DNA from: Massospora cicadina
Taxonomy: Eukaryota > Entomophthoromycota > Entomophthoromycetes > Entomophthorales > Entomophthoraceae
Assembly (NCBI GenBank): GCA_022478985.1
Contig: JAKSZP010017329.1
Coordinates: forward strand, 1 to 64,000
Reading direction: 5' to 3'
Length of the DNA: 64,000 nt
Each line of letters begins with the position of its first letter. Positions within the stretch are counted from its first letter, which is position 1. Of the stretch, positions 34,045 to 44,526 are shown piece by piece. The notes under the pieces are model-generated. The model did no database searches, was not told the DNA's origin, and saw only the letters and a program-made list of their open reading frames with translations. The position numbers and the translations under genes are program-made.

Positions 34045-35080
34045 TCACTCCCCTCAAGAACGTTGAGGGGCAGGCTTGGGAAGTAGGAATCAGTCATGAA
34101 CACAATTAATAGTAACTCCAGTAGCCAGGAATTTGATGGAGTACTCCTCTCCTCACTTGTAAGTTACTACAAAAGGGCCTTGCCAAATGGACCCTAGTTC
34201 CTCCCTTCTAGGGGTGATACAATTGTGATAATAAAGCACCAAGTCAGATACTTAGAAGGAAGGAAGAGGGACCAAGAGCTCATTAGTGGCTTTATCCTCT
34301 TTTGTGACTGTCTTCACTAAGTTGGTCATTTCTTCTGATTGCAACTGTATGATATGCTAAGATAACTTCCTCATAGCTTGCTCAGGATCAGTCTTATTAG
34401 TGAAAGATATCTTTTGAAAGTAAAGCTGGAAAACCCAGGTTCTCGCCCATAAAATCATCAAAAAAGTGAAATTGTAAGGATCAAATGATAGCTGATGTGG
34501 TATTCCATAAGGGCACTGGGTAAGTACTGATCCCCAGTGGAGATGGTCTAAAGTATCCATTTTCCATAATTTAGAAACCAGGGTCTTGTTAGCTCTTTCC
34601 ACGATACCATTGGTCAAAGGGTTTTAGGGGGCGAAAAAGAGAGGTTGGGTGCCCATGGAAGTCACAAGGATCTATACCACTCAGGAGGTGAAGTTTTTAC
34701 CATTATCGCAGAGCAAAACTTGAGGGCAACTGTGTCAGGGTAAGATATATTGGTGAGGGAAGTGGCCGTGGCCTTTGCTGTCTGAGCTGGGATAGCCACT
34801 GCCTTGACCCATTTGGTAAAGTGATCATTCCAAACCAATATATATCGATTTCCACCTGTAGTTTAGGGAGATGGCCAACCACATTGAGACTTAATGTGTG
34901 GAAAGGCTATTGAGGGGTGGTAGGCTGATATTAATACTTTTTTTGAAGTTGGATTGCTTTTTAATTTTAAACAAGCATACAAAGCTTTAACAATGGTCTC
35001 CATAATTCCCTCCCAATAGTAGCGCTCTTTTACCCACTCATTGGTTTTCCGCAAGCCACTATGCCATAGGAAGGCAGGGA
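34045..35080 (-). pseudogene. A3 integrase
   Basis: From about 35054 leftwards: RKTNEWVKERYYWEGIMETI and ALYACLKLKSN (zinc-binding part), GGNRYILVW.DHFTKWVKAV-like core (34800-34850), LLCDNGKNFTS (34690-34730), TNGIVERANKTLVSKLWKMD (34550-34617; catalytic E kept) and a YGIPHQLSFDPYNFTFL stretch. The C-terminal GPF-like text reaches 34070. Same type as A2 and A4, without chromodomain. Stops and frameshifts throughout. Confidence 0.75.
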
Positions 35081-35830
35081 CTACATAATGACAGGTACTT
35101 GCTCAGAGGATCGGAGATAGAGTAACCAATTCGCCCCCACTTTCTTGTATAGATGTCCATTATTCACCTTTGTGTTATGGGAATGGCAAGCTAGCATCAT
35201 CTGAACTGGTTCATCCTTATCCTCCCAAGCATCAGGGGTCATTAGAAGATCATGTAGCCGCTCTGCTTCACTATTATATAAATGAAGAATGGGCAGCCAA
35301 GTGAACCCATCTACATTCATGTGGCTCGTCCCAGCTAGGTATACAATGCCCATGTCATAGTTCTGGAGCTTTAAAGCCAAGCGCGCCAACCGCCCAGTGA
35401 GATCTTTCATATTTTGTAATTACTTTAAAGAGGCGTGGTCAGTAATCACTTTAAAAGAGGGCCCATATATGAAAGGGTGATAGTGTTTAACAGCAAGCAA
35501 GACAGCCAGGAATTCCTTCACAGTAACTCTATAATTGCGTTCTGCCTTTGAAAGCATCTTGCCTAAATATGAAAAGGGGTGATTAACCCCATGTTCATCC
35601 AGTTGGGCTAAGGTAGCTCCAACTGCGTAATCAGAAGCATCAGTAAACAGTATAAAAGGTTTACTATACCAGGGTGGCGCAGTATTGCCTTTGCTGTAAC
35701 AGCTTTTTTAGCGTTTCAAAAGCAGCTTGTTGTTCCACTCCCCAATAGAAAGGGGTGTTTTTAGTTAGAAGACGTATGGGGGGCTCACTGAGTCGAGAAA
35801 ATTTGGGGATGAATTGATGGTAATACCTCA
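35081..35830 (-). pseudogene. A3 RNase H
   Basis: Begins (right) near 35825 with GMMRYYHQFIPKFSRLSEP, TPFYWGVEQQAAFETLKKLL, then LFTDASDYAVGATLAQLDEH, SKAERNYRVTVKEFLAVLLA and SDHASLKxLQNMKDLTGRLA. From 35410 an open frame of 109 codons gives MGIVYLAGTSHMNVDGFTWL and the family tail LHLYNSEAERLHDLLMTPDA. The WLPI text matches the post-RNase H tether of A2. At least two stops. Confidence 0.75.
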
Positions 35831-36530
35831 TCATGCCCAAAACACCTGAATATCATGGAAGGTTTTGTGAGCAGGCATCTTGGATATCGCCTCAACCTTA
35901 TAATTAAGAGGCTGGATCCCATCTGCTGAGATAGAGTGACAAAGGAAGACTAGATTTTTTTGTAAAAATGTACATTCAGAAGGTTTCAGCTTAATGTGAG
36001 AGGCCCGCAAGAGTTTGAAACACTTCCTTTGATGAGACTGGTGCTCATTAAAGGTTCGGGAAAAGTCGTTGGTATCATCTAGATATACAATTACACAACT
36101 AAGCTTTAGATCCTGCAATATGTGATCCTTTGCATGCTAGAAAGATGCGAGCGCATTGCACAACCCTTGTGGTAATTGGGTAGGTTGGAAAAGACCTTCA
36201 CTGCAGATGAGCGCACACTTTTCCTGGTCTTGCGAAGAAAGGTCCATTTGCCAATATCTGCTAGCCATGTCCATGGCTGAAAAGAATTTAAACCCAGAGA
36301 GTTGGGCCAGAGCATCATTGATTAGTGAGATGGGGTAGCTGTTCTTCTTGGTGAGGGTATTCAGCTTGTGGTAGTCCCTAACTACTTGATGTTCACCATT
36401 CTTATATTTTATGAGCAATAGTGGAGAGGACTAGGGACTTTGAGAAGGCACCAGTAGCCCCGCGTCCAGTAACTGTTTAAGTTCCGCCCTCATCTGGAGC
36501 TCCTCAACTTTTGCTTTCCAATAAGGCTTG
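35831..36530 (-). pseudogene. A3 reverse transcriptase
   Basis: From 36418: LIKYKNGEHQVVRDYHKLNT, TKKNSYPISLINDALAQL, FFSAMDMASRYWQMDLSS, EGLFQPTQLPQGLCNALASF, frameshift, LSCVIVYLDDTNDFSRTFNE (active site intact, 36040-36110), LKPSECTFLQKNLVFLCHS and DGIQPLNYKVEAISKMP. The thumb ends in a PAHKTFHDIQVFW line at 35835. Upstream helix text LKQLLDAGLLVPSQSPxSSP is at 36425-36490. Confidence 0.8.
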
Positions 36531-37677
36531 GATCAAATAGGCTTGGCATCACCAACATCAATGGTGTGGCACCAGCACTTCATATGCCCATAATCAGTAT
36601 CAGTTTTGGAGAAAATGTCACTATAAGACTCCAGTAAGGAATGAACTTTAATAAGTTCAGCGGGAGTTAACTCATTAGAAATCTTCACATTGGGAAAAGC
36701 GTATATCATTTGGTCCATGGGTAGTCCCATATCTAGCATAAACCCAATATAATGGACTTGAAGGATGTCTACAATGGGAAACAACAGGGATTTTCCAATC
36801 TCCTGATGCTTCTTTACAACCATGTCCTGGTTAGTGAGATTTTACAGCAGAAGATTTATAGGTCGCTGGTAGGCAGGGTCAAGAACACTTAGCAGCAACT
36901 GAGGTTAAAAAGGGCTTATTCCATTAACACTTGTTAAGTGCAGGAGGCATTGCGGGAGATTTTCATAGTAATTTTGGTGTCTATCACCTTTTGTTCACCC
37001 GCCTTTACGACTACCTCCTCTGAGCATAAAATGGAATGCCTTCTGAACTATCCACAGAGTCAGGAAGCTTTTTTTGTATTTCTGCCTGATGTAGTATAAG
37101 TAAGGGTGAGGGTGGAATAAGGGTACAAACTACATATGTATATTCCTTCTTCTTAGGCTCATCAATTGTAAAGACTAGGGGAACCTCATATTTTAGAAGG
37201 GAGAGAAATCCCTGTTTCATAATGATTCCCTCATACTCAACCATGAATTGTGTACCAATGAGTAGGACATATGAATTGTTTTCCAAAGCCACCGCAGGGG
37301 CGTAAGTAGGAGTTTCCCAATTTTGTATGAGTAAGATGAGTAGGCTCCAATAGCTCATGTATTGTTAGGCCCTGCAGTTCCATACTCTTAAAAATAGTCC
37401 AGGTCAGACGCCAACTTGATTTTCTTGATGATTTTGAAGAGACCACGATCACTGGAGTACCACTTTTAAGGATGGCTAGAACGCGCACTTTAATGATAAC
37501 AAACTCTATCTTGGTTATTGTGGTACCAAAAGTATGAGGGAGGGCGAGGACTCCTTCAAACGGAGAAGAAAGCAAGGCGCTAAGCTATTGCAGGGTAGTT
37601 GTATTTTATATATTGGAGGGTATGAACCTGCTGGGTGGATCTTATCACTGAACCAATAAGATGATCAGCATCACTAG
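36531..37677 (-). pseudogene. A3 dead protease and pre-RT linker
   Basis: 37575-37237 holds the protease start FEGVLALPHTFGTTITKIEF and the site VLAILKSGTPVIVVSSKSS: DTG has become KSG, so it is inactive. 37358-37011 holds NSYVLLIGTQFMVEYEGII and LLKYEVPLVFT. The linker from 36823 (VVKKHQEIGKSLLFPIVDI, VHYIGFMLDMGLPMDQ, YGHMKCWCHTIDVGDAKPI) leads to RT. Same layout as A2 and A4. Confidence 0.8.
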
Positions 37678-38328
37678 CGTAACGGGCGGGTTTGTGCCAA
37701 TATGCAACAAATGAATTGAGCAGCAAGAGCCATGTCACTGACCATACTAGGGACAGGCCTGATTAAGCCCATCCCTGAAATTGACCGCCATGCCTTTTCA
37801 TTACCACATATTCTCATACCACTGTTTTCATGACGCTGCACATCAACAGCAAACTCTGGGACCAGGAAAGGGCTATGAATGACTCCAGCACCACACCAAG
37901 CTTACTGGTTGATCTCATATTTCCGATGTGATACACTAAATATTTTAAATAAAATAATTTTTCTTTTAGCAAGCAAGTTTTCCTTTATTCAATTTCTGTT
38001 TTACTTGTAGATGATGCAACTGCCCTTCAGGGCCATGACATCCTCCCCTAAATAGTGCCCTGCTAGTATGGAATAAGCTCCTCGTTGGTTAAGCTATTTT
38101 GAGCACTATCCAACACATCATTTGCAAGGATTCTAATCACACCAGATCACCATCCACACTGTGCATAAGCCCAACGTCATTCCACAGATGTAATTCAGGA
38201 TTAGGATGGCGAATTTTCCCAGTTCTGACCTTCCCAAGTTTGGTGCTCTTTGGATCAGGGTTACATTCAGATCGAACGCCTCTCAATATGAAGCAATGTA
38301 TGGATCATGTGCCTCCTGATCCGTTAAA
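37678..38328 (-). repeat. Solo LTR of the B family in A3
   Basis: 651 bp matching both B1 LTRs end to end, with no B coding sequence on either side. Flanked by ACTAG at 37673-37677 and at 38329-38333, a perfect 5-bp duplication. Removing it rejoins A3 text VIDTSSDADHL. Terminal bases are worn (plus strand CGTAACGGG to CCGTTAAA). Carries the leader frame from 37918 (MRSTSKLGVVLESFIALSW, SLVWSVTWLLLLNSFVAYW) with two stops. Formed by recombination between two LTRs. Confidence 0.92.
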
Positions 38329-38950
38329 ACTAGAAGTATCAATCACCTCTAAAAACCTTAACAATTGTTGAAGATAAGTCTGTCATGGAATTATGGAAAT
38401 ATCAATGTTTTCTGGTTTCAATCTATCCAGAACCTGCACTTCCATTGGGGTCCCAAAACATAATAGCCTGCATCTTCATTACTCTCCTCAGACTCGTCAT
38501 TAGAGGGATTTCAAATGACCTCAACGAGTTAAGAAAAGTGGGCAGAGAAACAAGCTTAATTTCTTCACAGGGGAGGGCTTTGTCACTCTCATCTACCCTT
38601 TTGGCTTTTGAAGGGAGCATCATGGATGGACCATCTAGTACTAAAAAAGGGAGCATCATGGTTGTATCAACTTTTGGGGAAACGTTGGAAGTGTAATGGC
38701 TCTACCAGTTGTGTCAGGGACTGGTACTATTTTATCTCAGTTTGTGATAGCAAGCCGTGAACTTGCTATCCCAGAGCTAAAGGTCCAGTATAACAAAGGG
38801 GCAGTGTGTACCATAGAGAGAATGGCAAGGGCAATTGGGCGGTTTAGCCATAAAGAAGGAGGGAATGCTTCAACCACTCCTATTTCTGTTAAAGCCAGCA
38901 CACCAGCTAGTTTTAGACCTGGAAGTAATTTAAGAGAGATTTGTTAAGGT
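38329..38950 (-). pseudogene. A3 gag-protease spacer remnant
   Basis: Minus strand text DESEESNEDAGYYVLGP and EVQVLDRLKPENIDIS matches EESEGGCDDVGYYILEAP and EVEVPDHLNAGG of A2. Upstream, KRVDESDKALPCEEI parallels the RVDERTQDLSCNKGI of A1 (position 30-80). Beyond about 38700 the match fades. A plus-strand open frame of 83 codons (38696-38947) lies opposite; I find no support that it is real. Confidence 0.6.
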
Positions 38951-39452
38951 ATAGGTGTTTCTGCACCCATGGTTATAGGTTTTATAGAATAATTGGTTGG
39001 ACTGGATAGCTTGTTTACTATACGGTATATGGAACTATTATATTAAAAATATGTACTTAAAGGGTTTAGCATATGATAATATTTTATTGACCGCTAGACT
39101 AACCATCTGAATAGTCTAGTTTTATATCCCATCCAACTTCCTGGACTTTTCTAAGCTTACTTGATTTTTGAACAGAGCACTATAATTTTTATGAGCTTAT
39201 GGGATTGCGCCTTGCATGTGATTTTGAAAGCAGTAGGAATTGTCTCAGTCTCATTGTAAATTTGTTTTGGTGCGATTAATTGACTCATTAACATTGCAAT
39301 TAGGGTAATTATAGAGATTAATTGAATGAAACTCATTACAATCATGATTTGATATACAAATAATTGATCTAATTTCAGCACAAATCCTCTTGATCTGATG
39401 AATTGTATTTGAAATTTTATGAATTCCTCTAATGTCAGGCTTTACCCTGACA
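38951..39452 (-). repeat. E 3' LTR (left end uncertain)
   Basis: The minus strand starts TGTCAGGGTAAAGCCTGACA at 39452, itself an imperfect inverted repeat. No second copy is in the window, so the left end is not fixed; it lies near 38950. AT-rich. The pol frame runs from the chromodomain through the LTR start to 39251, encoding IHQIKRICAEIRSI. Confidence 0.5.
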
Positions 39453-39700
39453 ACATCCCACACCAGGGCTGAAGCTGCCTGCGAGGCCTTCTTCTTCCAT
39501 TTCTTTAACAGATTGCCTGCATTTTTTAAGTTCTCTTCAGGCTCCCAAGTGCTCTCTTCTGCAGGATATCCAGCTCACTTGACCAGGAATTGCCTTGTAC
39601 CACAATGCTTACGTCTTCCAATGATAGCCTCTACCTCATACTCTGGATCTGGACTATTAATAAGTGAGTGGCAGAGCTTTTAACTTTCTGATGAGGTAAT
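39453..39700 (-). pseudogene. E chromodomain
   Basis: SPDPEYEVEAIIGRRKHCG, RQFLVK, a TGG to TGA stop, AGYPAEESTWEPEENLKNAG. This has the three-strand plus helix layout of a chromodomain with aromatic positions Y, W and W expected to cradle methyl-lysine (the second W is the mutated codon). The lysine-rich tail KKWKKKASQAA continues into the LTR. The best chromodomain of the window apart from C. Confidence 0.85.
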
Positions 39701-41247
39701 GAACTACCATCCTTCTTGTACAAGAGTGATCGATGAAAGACATCATGAATTTTTAATTCTTAGGGTAGAGCAACTCTGTAAGCAACCTTCCCAATGACCT
39801 CCTTTACCTTATAAGGTCCTACACGCCAATGGGCTAATTTCTGGAATGGTACATCCAATGGAACATTGCAAGCATCAAATAAACTTCACTCCCAACTTAC
39901 AACGTCTTCCCAGGAACTCTTTTTTATCTGAAAATTTTTGTAGGTCTGCACTGCTTGAGTTAAATTTGCTTGACATAATGCGTGGGTCTGATGAATAACA
40001 TTCAGAAATTCTCTTTCTGATGGATTGTTCACTTCAGTAGTTGGCAGTGGTTTATCAACTCACGTCATAGCCATAGTTAGCCTTAAAAGGTGACATTCCA
40101 ATGGAGGTATGGTCCATGTTGTTGTAATAAAACTGGGCCATTGGTAACAGCTCAACCCAATTATCCTGTTCAGCATCCACGTAACATCTCCAGTACTGCT
40201 CCAGCACCTGATTGACCCGCTCAGTTTGTCCATATGTTTGGGGATGATATGCAGTAGACAGGCATCTCTCAATTCCAAGATCTGACATAACATGCTTCCA
40301 AAAGCGCGAACTGAATTTTGAGCCTCTGTCAGAGATAACCTCCTTGGGTATTCCGTGATATAAAAAGGACTTCTTTATAAGTAGCTGGGATGTCTCTTTG
40401 GCTGTGACTTTGGTGGTCACAGAAATGAAGTGAGCCATTTTTGGGAAACGGTCAACTACCATAAAACTGAATTATACCCCTGAGAATGAGGTAGCTCAAC
40501 GATGAAATCTAGGGTAACTGGTTCCCAAGGCTTATGAGAAAGCTTTAACGGTTCATTCTGACCTTCAGGATGGCCCCTCCTAGCCTTAGTACGCCCACAA
40601 ATCTCACATCCAGCCAGGTACTTACTAACATCTCTAACCAGCCCAGGCCAGCGGTAAGTTCTCTGGATGAGAGTTATGATCTTATTTCGTCCAGGATGTC
40701 CAGCCATTCCTAATACATGGTATTCACATATTATTTTCATTCGTTGGGACCCTTTAGGCACATAAAGGCATTTCTTCCAACATACCAAACGTCCTTTCAG
40801 AGAGTATTCCTTGAGGTACCATCCACTATTCAAATCCTGACTCAGGTCAGCCTTCACACCTTGACAAAACGCATCTTCTTTCTGGGCTTTTAAAATATCA
40901 TCTTCCCATCCCACTAAAATAATGTGAGAGAGCTGATCCACTTGGTTCCGTTCTTTTAGTAAAACCTGTGTGTTATATTCTGTAATCTCCCCTTCTGCAG
41001 GCATTAAGTCAGGGTGACGACTTAGAGAATCAGGGACCACATTAACCTTCCCAGACTTGTATCCAATTTCCAGGTCATAATCAGCAAGGGTAAGGGCCCA
41101 TCTAGCTTGCCGCTGTTTTAGCTGGAGCGGAGTAAAGAAGTATGTCAGGTTTTTGAACATTCATGATCTTCACGGGGTGTTTTGCCCCACACAAGTACCG
41201 TTGCCAGTGTTTAAAGGTATGAACAATTGCCAGCATCTCTTTGTCAT
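39701..41247 (-). pseudogene. E RNase H end and integrase
   Basis: From 41247: KEMLAIVHTFKHWQRYLCGA (RNase H), frameshift at 41160, then an open frame of 234 codons: TPLQLKQRQARWALTLADYD, NVVPDSLSRHPDLMP, EYHVLGMAGHPGRNKIITLI, TYRWPGLVRDVSKYLAGCEI (zinc H2C2 complete), VTLDFIVELPHSQGYNSVL. From 40462: VVDRFPKMAHFISVTTKVT, EVISDRGSKFSSRFWKHVM, AYHPQTYGQTERVNQVLEQY. D, D and E of the core are all present. The GPY/F region (39800-40050) is degraded. One of the least damaged integrases here. Confidence 0.88.
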
Positions 41248-42047
41248 TGTGGGATCCGCCAATGGATGCCACAATTAATTTAAGAAAGTGAGCTATTTAC
41301 TTTTTAATAAAAGTATAAAATAACACTTATTAAGGTTTTTTTATGTTTTTTATTATACAAGCAGGGCAAAACCAGAAAATGTCCCTTTCTCATTACTAGT
41401 TTTTCCTATTTAAATTAGTTTGACTTTTGAGACCAGGGGTATTTAAGGTAAAATAATGTAAAGCTTAGTTATCTAAATTAGGAAATATAGGTTTTTGGCC
41501 TATCAGATCAAAGATAAAAATTTTTAGAGGCAAAACTGACCCGTGTGGTAACAATTTGATGTATTGTATCCAATCACCTTTGAGTAAAATCTTTTCACCT
41601 TGGTGGTGAGCTGACTCATGTGGTAATGATTGGCTAATCCTTACCCTATCATTGTCAAGTAGAATTGTCGCACCTTGAGAGGGCTCAGATCTAAGTGGTA
41701 ATGATTTTTTCATTCACACCCAAACATTGGTGGGTAAAATCTTTTCACCTCGTGGAGGTTCATATCCATGCAATACTGAACACCTCAGATTTGGCTGAGA
41801 AGTTGGAGTAATCCTATTATTAGTTTTTACCTTTTTAGGACAATTTTGATTATAATTCTTATTTCTCCAATAGTCAGGATTCCACCGAGAATCCACTAAA
41901 GTCTTTTCGCCTTTTGTACTCATATCATTAATAACTACTATATTATTCAAAGTTTGGACAGGTGATGGGCCAATCATGGTAGCAGATTCAGAAGCACTCA
42001 TACCTCCAACATTCTTTCTCCTAGGTCAAGAAAATGAATGTCTGACA
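41248..42047 (-). repeat. A4 3' LTR
   Basis: 800 bp, plus strand TGTGGGATCC to GTCTGACA. Contains AATAAAAGTATAAAATAAC near 41309 (read on plus) and a repeated GGTGGTGAGCTGACTCATG block. Many differences from the 5' copy are C to T or G to A at CpG, for example CCCGTG against CCCACG. Directly adjoined on the right by the purine tract (42048-42058). Confidence 0.95.
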
Positions 42048-42058
42048 TTGCCCCCCTC
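42048..42058 (-). promoter_or_regulatory. A4 polypurine tract
   Basis: The minus strand reads GAGGGGGGCAA immediately before the LTR start TGTCAGACATTC. The cleanest purine tract in the window. Confidence 0.85.
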
Positions 42059-43190
42059 AAGAATGTTAGGAGGGGTGTAGGGTCGTAGGAAGCAGCCATG
42101 TACCCAGTTTATGATAATTCCAGTGGCCAGAGACTTTATAGAATACTCATTTTCTCTCTTGTACGTGTTAGTGAATGGCCCTTCCCAGATTGATCCAAGT
42201 TTGCCACTTCGAGGAGTTATGCAATTGTGGTTATATAAAACCTTATCCGACACTTAGAAAGAGGGTAGGGGAGCTCGGAGCTCATTGGCAGCTTGGCCTT
42301 CTTTAGTAACCATTTAACTAGGTTGGTCATAGCCTCTGATTGAAGCTGAATGATGCAGTTATCTAACCTTCTCAGGGCTTTCTCCGGCTCCTCTCCTTTA
42401 GAGAAGACATCCTTAGCTAGAAGAGCAGGTATGCCTAGTTCCCTGCCATACAAAACTTGGAAAGGGGACATTTTTTTAAAATCTGGTGATAGCTAATTTG
42501 GTAAGCCATAAGCGCGCTTGGGAGATATTGATCCCAATGAAGGGGATCAGATGAAGCCATTTTCTGTAATATTGAAACCAGAGTACCATTAGCTCACTTT
42601 ACTGTACCATTGGTTGAGGGGTTATATGGAGCTGAGAACAGTTGCTGGGCTCCCATAGAAGCAGCCAAGGTTTTGACTACTCTGGAGGTGAAGTTTTTTC
42701 CATTATTGAAGAGTAGTACTTGAGGGCACCCATGTCGATTGAAAATATTTTGGTGAAGAAAGGTGGCAGTGGCCTTAGCCATTTAGGCCGGTAATGCCAC
42801 AGCTTCAACCCACTTCGTGAAGTGGTTGATGCCTACCAAAATGTATCTGTTTCCACCTGTGGTTTGAGGGAGCAGCCCTACTACATCCAAACTTATTGTA
42901 TGGAATGGCTGCTGTGGGGTAGTCAGCTGATATTGATATCTAGTCTTGAATCGAGACTGCTTCTTACACATAAGGCAAGCATCCAAGACTTTGACAATAG
43001 CTTCCATGATTCCTTCCCAGAAATACTGATCCTTTATCTACTTATAGGTTTTCTTTGCTCCTCCATGGCCTAAAGTTGAATGAGCTTCCAGGATGACAGG
43101 TACACGTTCCGAGGGTCATAGGCAAGGCAACCACTTTGCCCCCACTTGTTTATACAATTTTCCATTTCCTACTTTTGTGTTATGGGAGTG
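42059..43190 (-). pseudogene. A4 integrase
   Basis: From about 43100: zinc-binding part with GGAKKTYK and FW.GIMEAIVKVLDACLMCK, core HTISLDVVGLLPQTTGGNRY, ILVGINHFTKWVEAVALPA (stop at 42783), QNIFNRHGCPQVLLFNNGKN where the second aspartate has become N, SAPYNPSTNGTVK where E has become K, then frameshifted YRISYHQILKMSPFQVLYGREL (42420-42480) and the GPF-like C-terminus to 42070 (INWVHGCFL). Catalytically dead. Confidence 0.85.
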
Positions 43191-43885
43191 TCAGGCCAAC
43201 ATCTTCTGTACAGGTTCATCCTCATCTTCCCAGCCGTTTGGGGTCATTATAAGATCATACAGCCGCTCCGCTTCACTATTATCTAGGTGGAGTATGGGCA
43301 GCAAAGTTAACCCATCAACATTCATGTGGCAGGTTCCAGCGCGGTGTTCAATCTTCATATCATAATGCTGGTGCTTTAGAGCCCAGCGAGCTAAGCGCCC
43401 CGTAGGGTCCTTCATGTTATGCAACCATTTCAAAGAGGCATGGTCTGTGATCACAGTGAAAGAGATCCCATACAAGAAAGGGCAATAATGCTTCACTGCG
43501 AGTAGAATGGCAAGACACTCCTTTTGGTAACACTATAGTTGCGTTCTGCCTTTGATAACATTTTACTAAAATATGAGACAGGATGATCTACCCATTTTTC
43601 ATCTAATTGGGCTAGGATGGCCCTGACAGCGTAGTCTGAAGCATCTGTAAACAAGATAAACGGTTTTCCATTATCAGGATGCCTTAGAATAAGCTGTTCT
43701 TGCAGCAGCAACTTCATTGTTTCATAGGCGGCCTTCTGTTCAGTGCCCCATTGAAAAGGGATATTCTTTTTTAGTAAACGAACAAGGGGCTCGCTGAGCT
43801 GAGCAAACTTAGGGATGAATTGATGGTAGTACCCCATCATCCCCAAAAATACCTGTATATCCCGTAGGTTTTTGGGGGGAGGCAT
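43191..43885 (-). pseudogene. A4 RNase H
   Basis: 43885-43493: PPPKNLRDIQVFLGMMGYYH, QFIPKFAQLSEPLVRLLKK, LFTDASDYAVRAILAQLDEK, SKAERNYSVTKRS; a frameshift removes the EKEC glutamate region. 43496-43191: HYCPFLYGISFTVITDHASL, KWLHNMKDPTGRLARWALKH, EHRAGTCHMNVDGLTLLPIL and the family tail SEAERLYDLIMTPNGWEDED. D and the final D are present. Confidence 0.88.
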
Positions 43886-44526
43886 TCTGGCAATTGCTTC
43901 AAAATTATTTTTTATGGGTTGAATTCTTTCTCAAGAAATGGTATGTCCAAGAAAGTTTAATTTATTTTGAAAGAAAGTACACTTTGAAGGCTTTAATTTG
44001 ATAGTTGAGCGCCGTAAGCGTTGGAATACCTCTTTTAAATGATCAAGGTGTTCATTGAAGGTCTTTGAAAATACGGTAATGTCATCAAGATAGACAATAA
44101 CGCAGGTTAACTTGAGATCTTGCAAAATTTGATCCATTGCACGCTGGAAAGAAGCAGGTGCGTTGCACAACCCTTGAGGTAATCGCGTGGGTTGGAAAAG
44201 ACCTTCACTGCATATCAACGCGCATTTCTCTTGGTCTTGAGGAGATAAATTCATTTGCCAATAACCACTGGCCAAGTCCATGGCAGAGAAAAAAATTTGA
44301 TCCTGAAAGCTGAGCCAGGGCATTGTCAATGCGCGGGATAGGATAGATATCCTTTTTCATGAGATTGTTTAACCTGCGGTAGTCCATAACTACCCAGTGA
44401 CCTCCATTTTTTCTTAATTAGCAGTAGGGGGAAAACCAAGGGCTTTGCGAAGGAACTAATAACCCCGCGTCTAATAACTGCGTGAGTTCCATCCTCATTT
44501 GTTGTTCCTCCACCTTTGACTTGCAA
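43886..44526 (-). pseudogene. A4 reverse transcriptase
   Basis: The entry DYRRLNNLMKKDIYPIPRID overlaps a frameshift near 44300 in the SGSNFFSAMDLASGYWQM line, then NLSPQDQEKCALICSEGLFQ, LPQGLCNAPASFQRAMDQIL, LTCVIVYLDDITVFSKTFNE (44040-44100; active site intact) and LKPSKCTFFQNKLNFLGHTI. A TGA follows the HTIS at 43931. One or two single-base repairs separate it from an open frame; I describe only the breaks. Confidence 0.9.

Larger units (their letters stand above)
33273..38950 (-). mobile_element. Element A3: gypsy element inserted in A5, 5' end unresolved
   Basis: Minus-strand A-family element with its 3' LTR at 33273-34044 and body from 34045 to about 38950. A solo B LTR lies in it. Integrase, RNase H, RT, linker, protease and the gag spacer appear in reverse order from left to right. 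The 5' LTR and PBS are not found, so the element is either truncated by E or continues beyond nested material. Left flank GGGGT has no detected partner. Confidence 0.75.

Noticed and set aside
38696..38947. Plus-strand open frame of 83 codons
   Set aside because: Lies opposite the A3 gag spacer on the minus strand, has no recognisable motif, and its start falls in element sequence.
39157..39381. Hydrophobic minus-strand frame in the E LTR, possible leader like B, C and J
   Set aside because: The LTR is AT-rich, which gives I, L and M codons by chance. The LTR end is not fixed and no second copy is available, so the phase test cannot be applied.
39430..39455. Inverted repeat GTCAGGCTTTACCCTGAC as a terminator
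   Set aside because: It is the terminal part of an LTR, in a eukaryotic element; a prokaryotic terminator is not expected.
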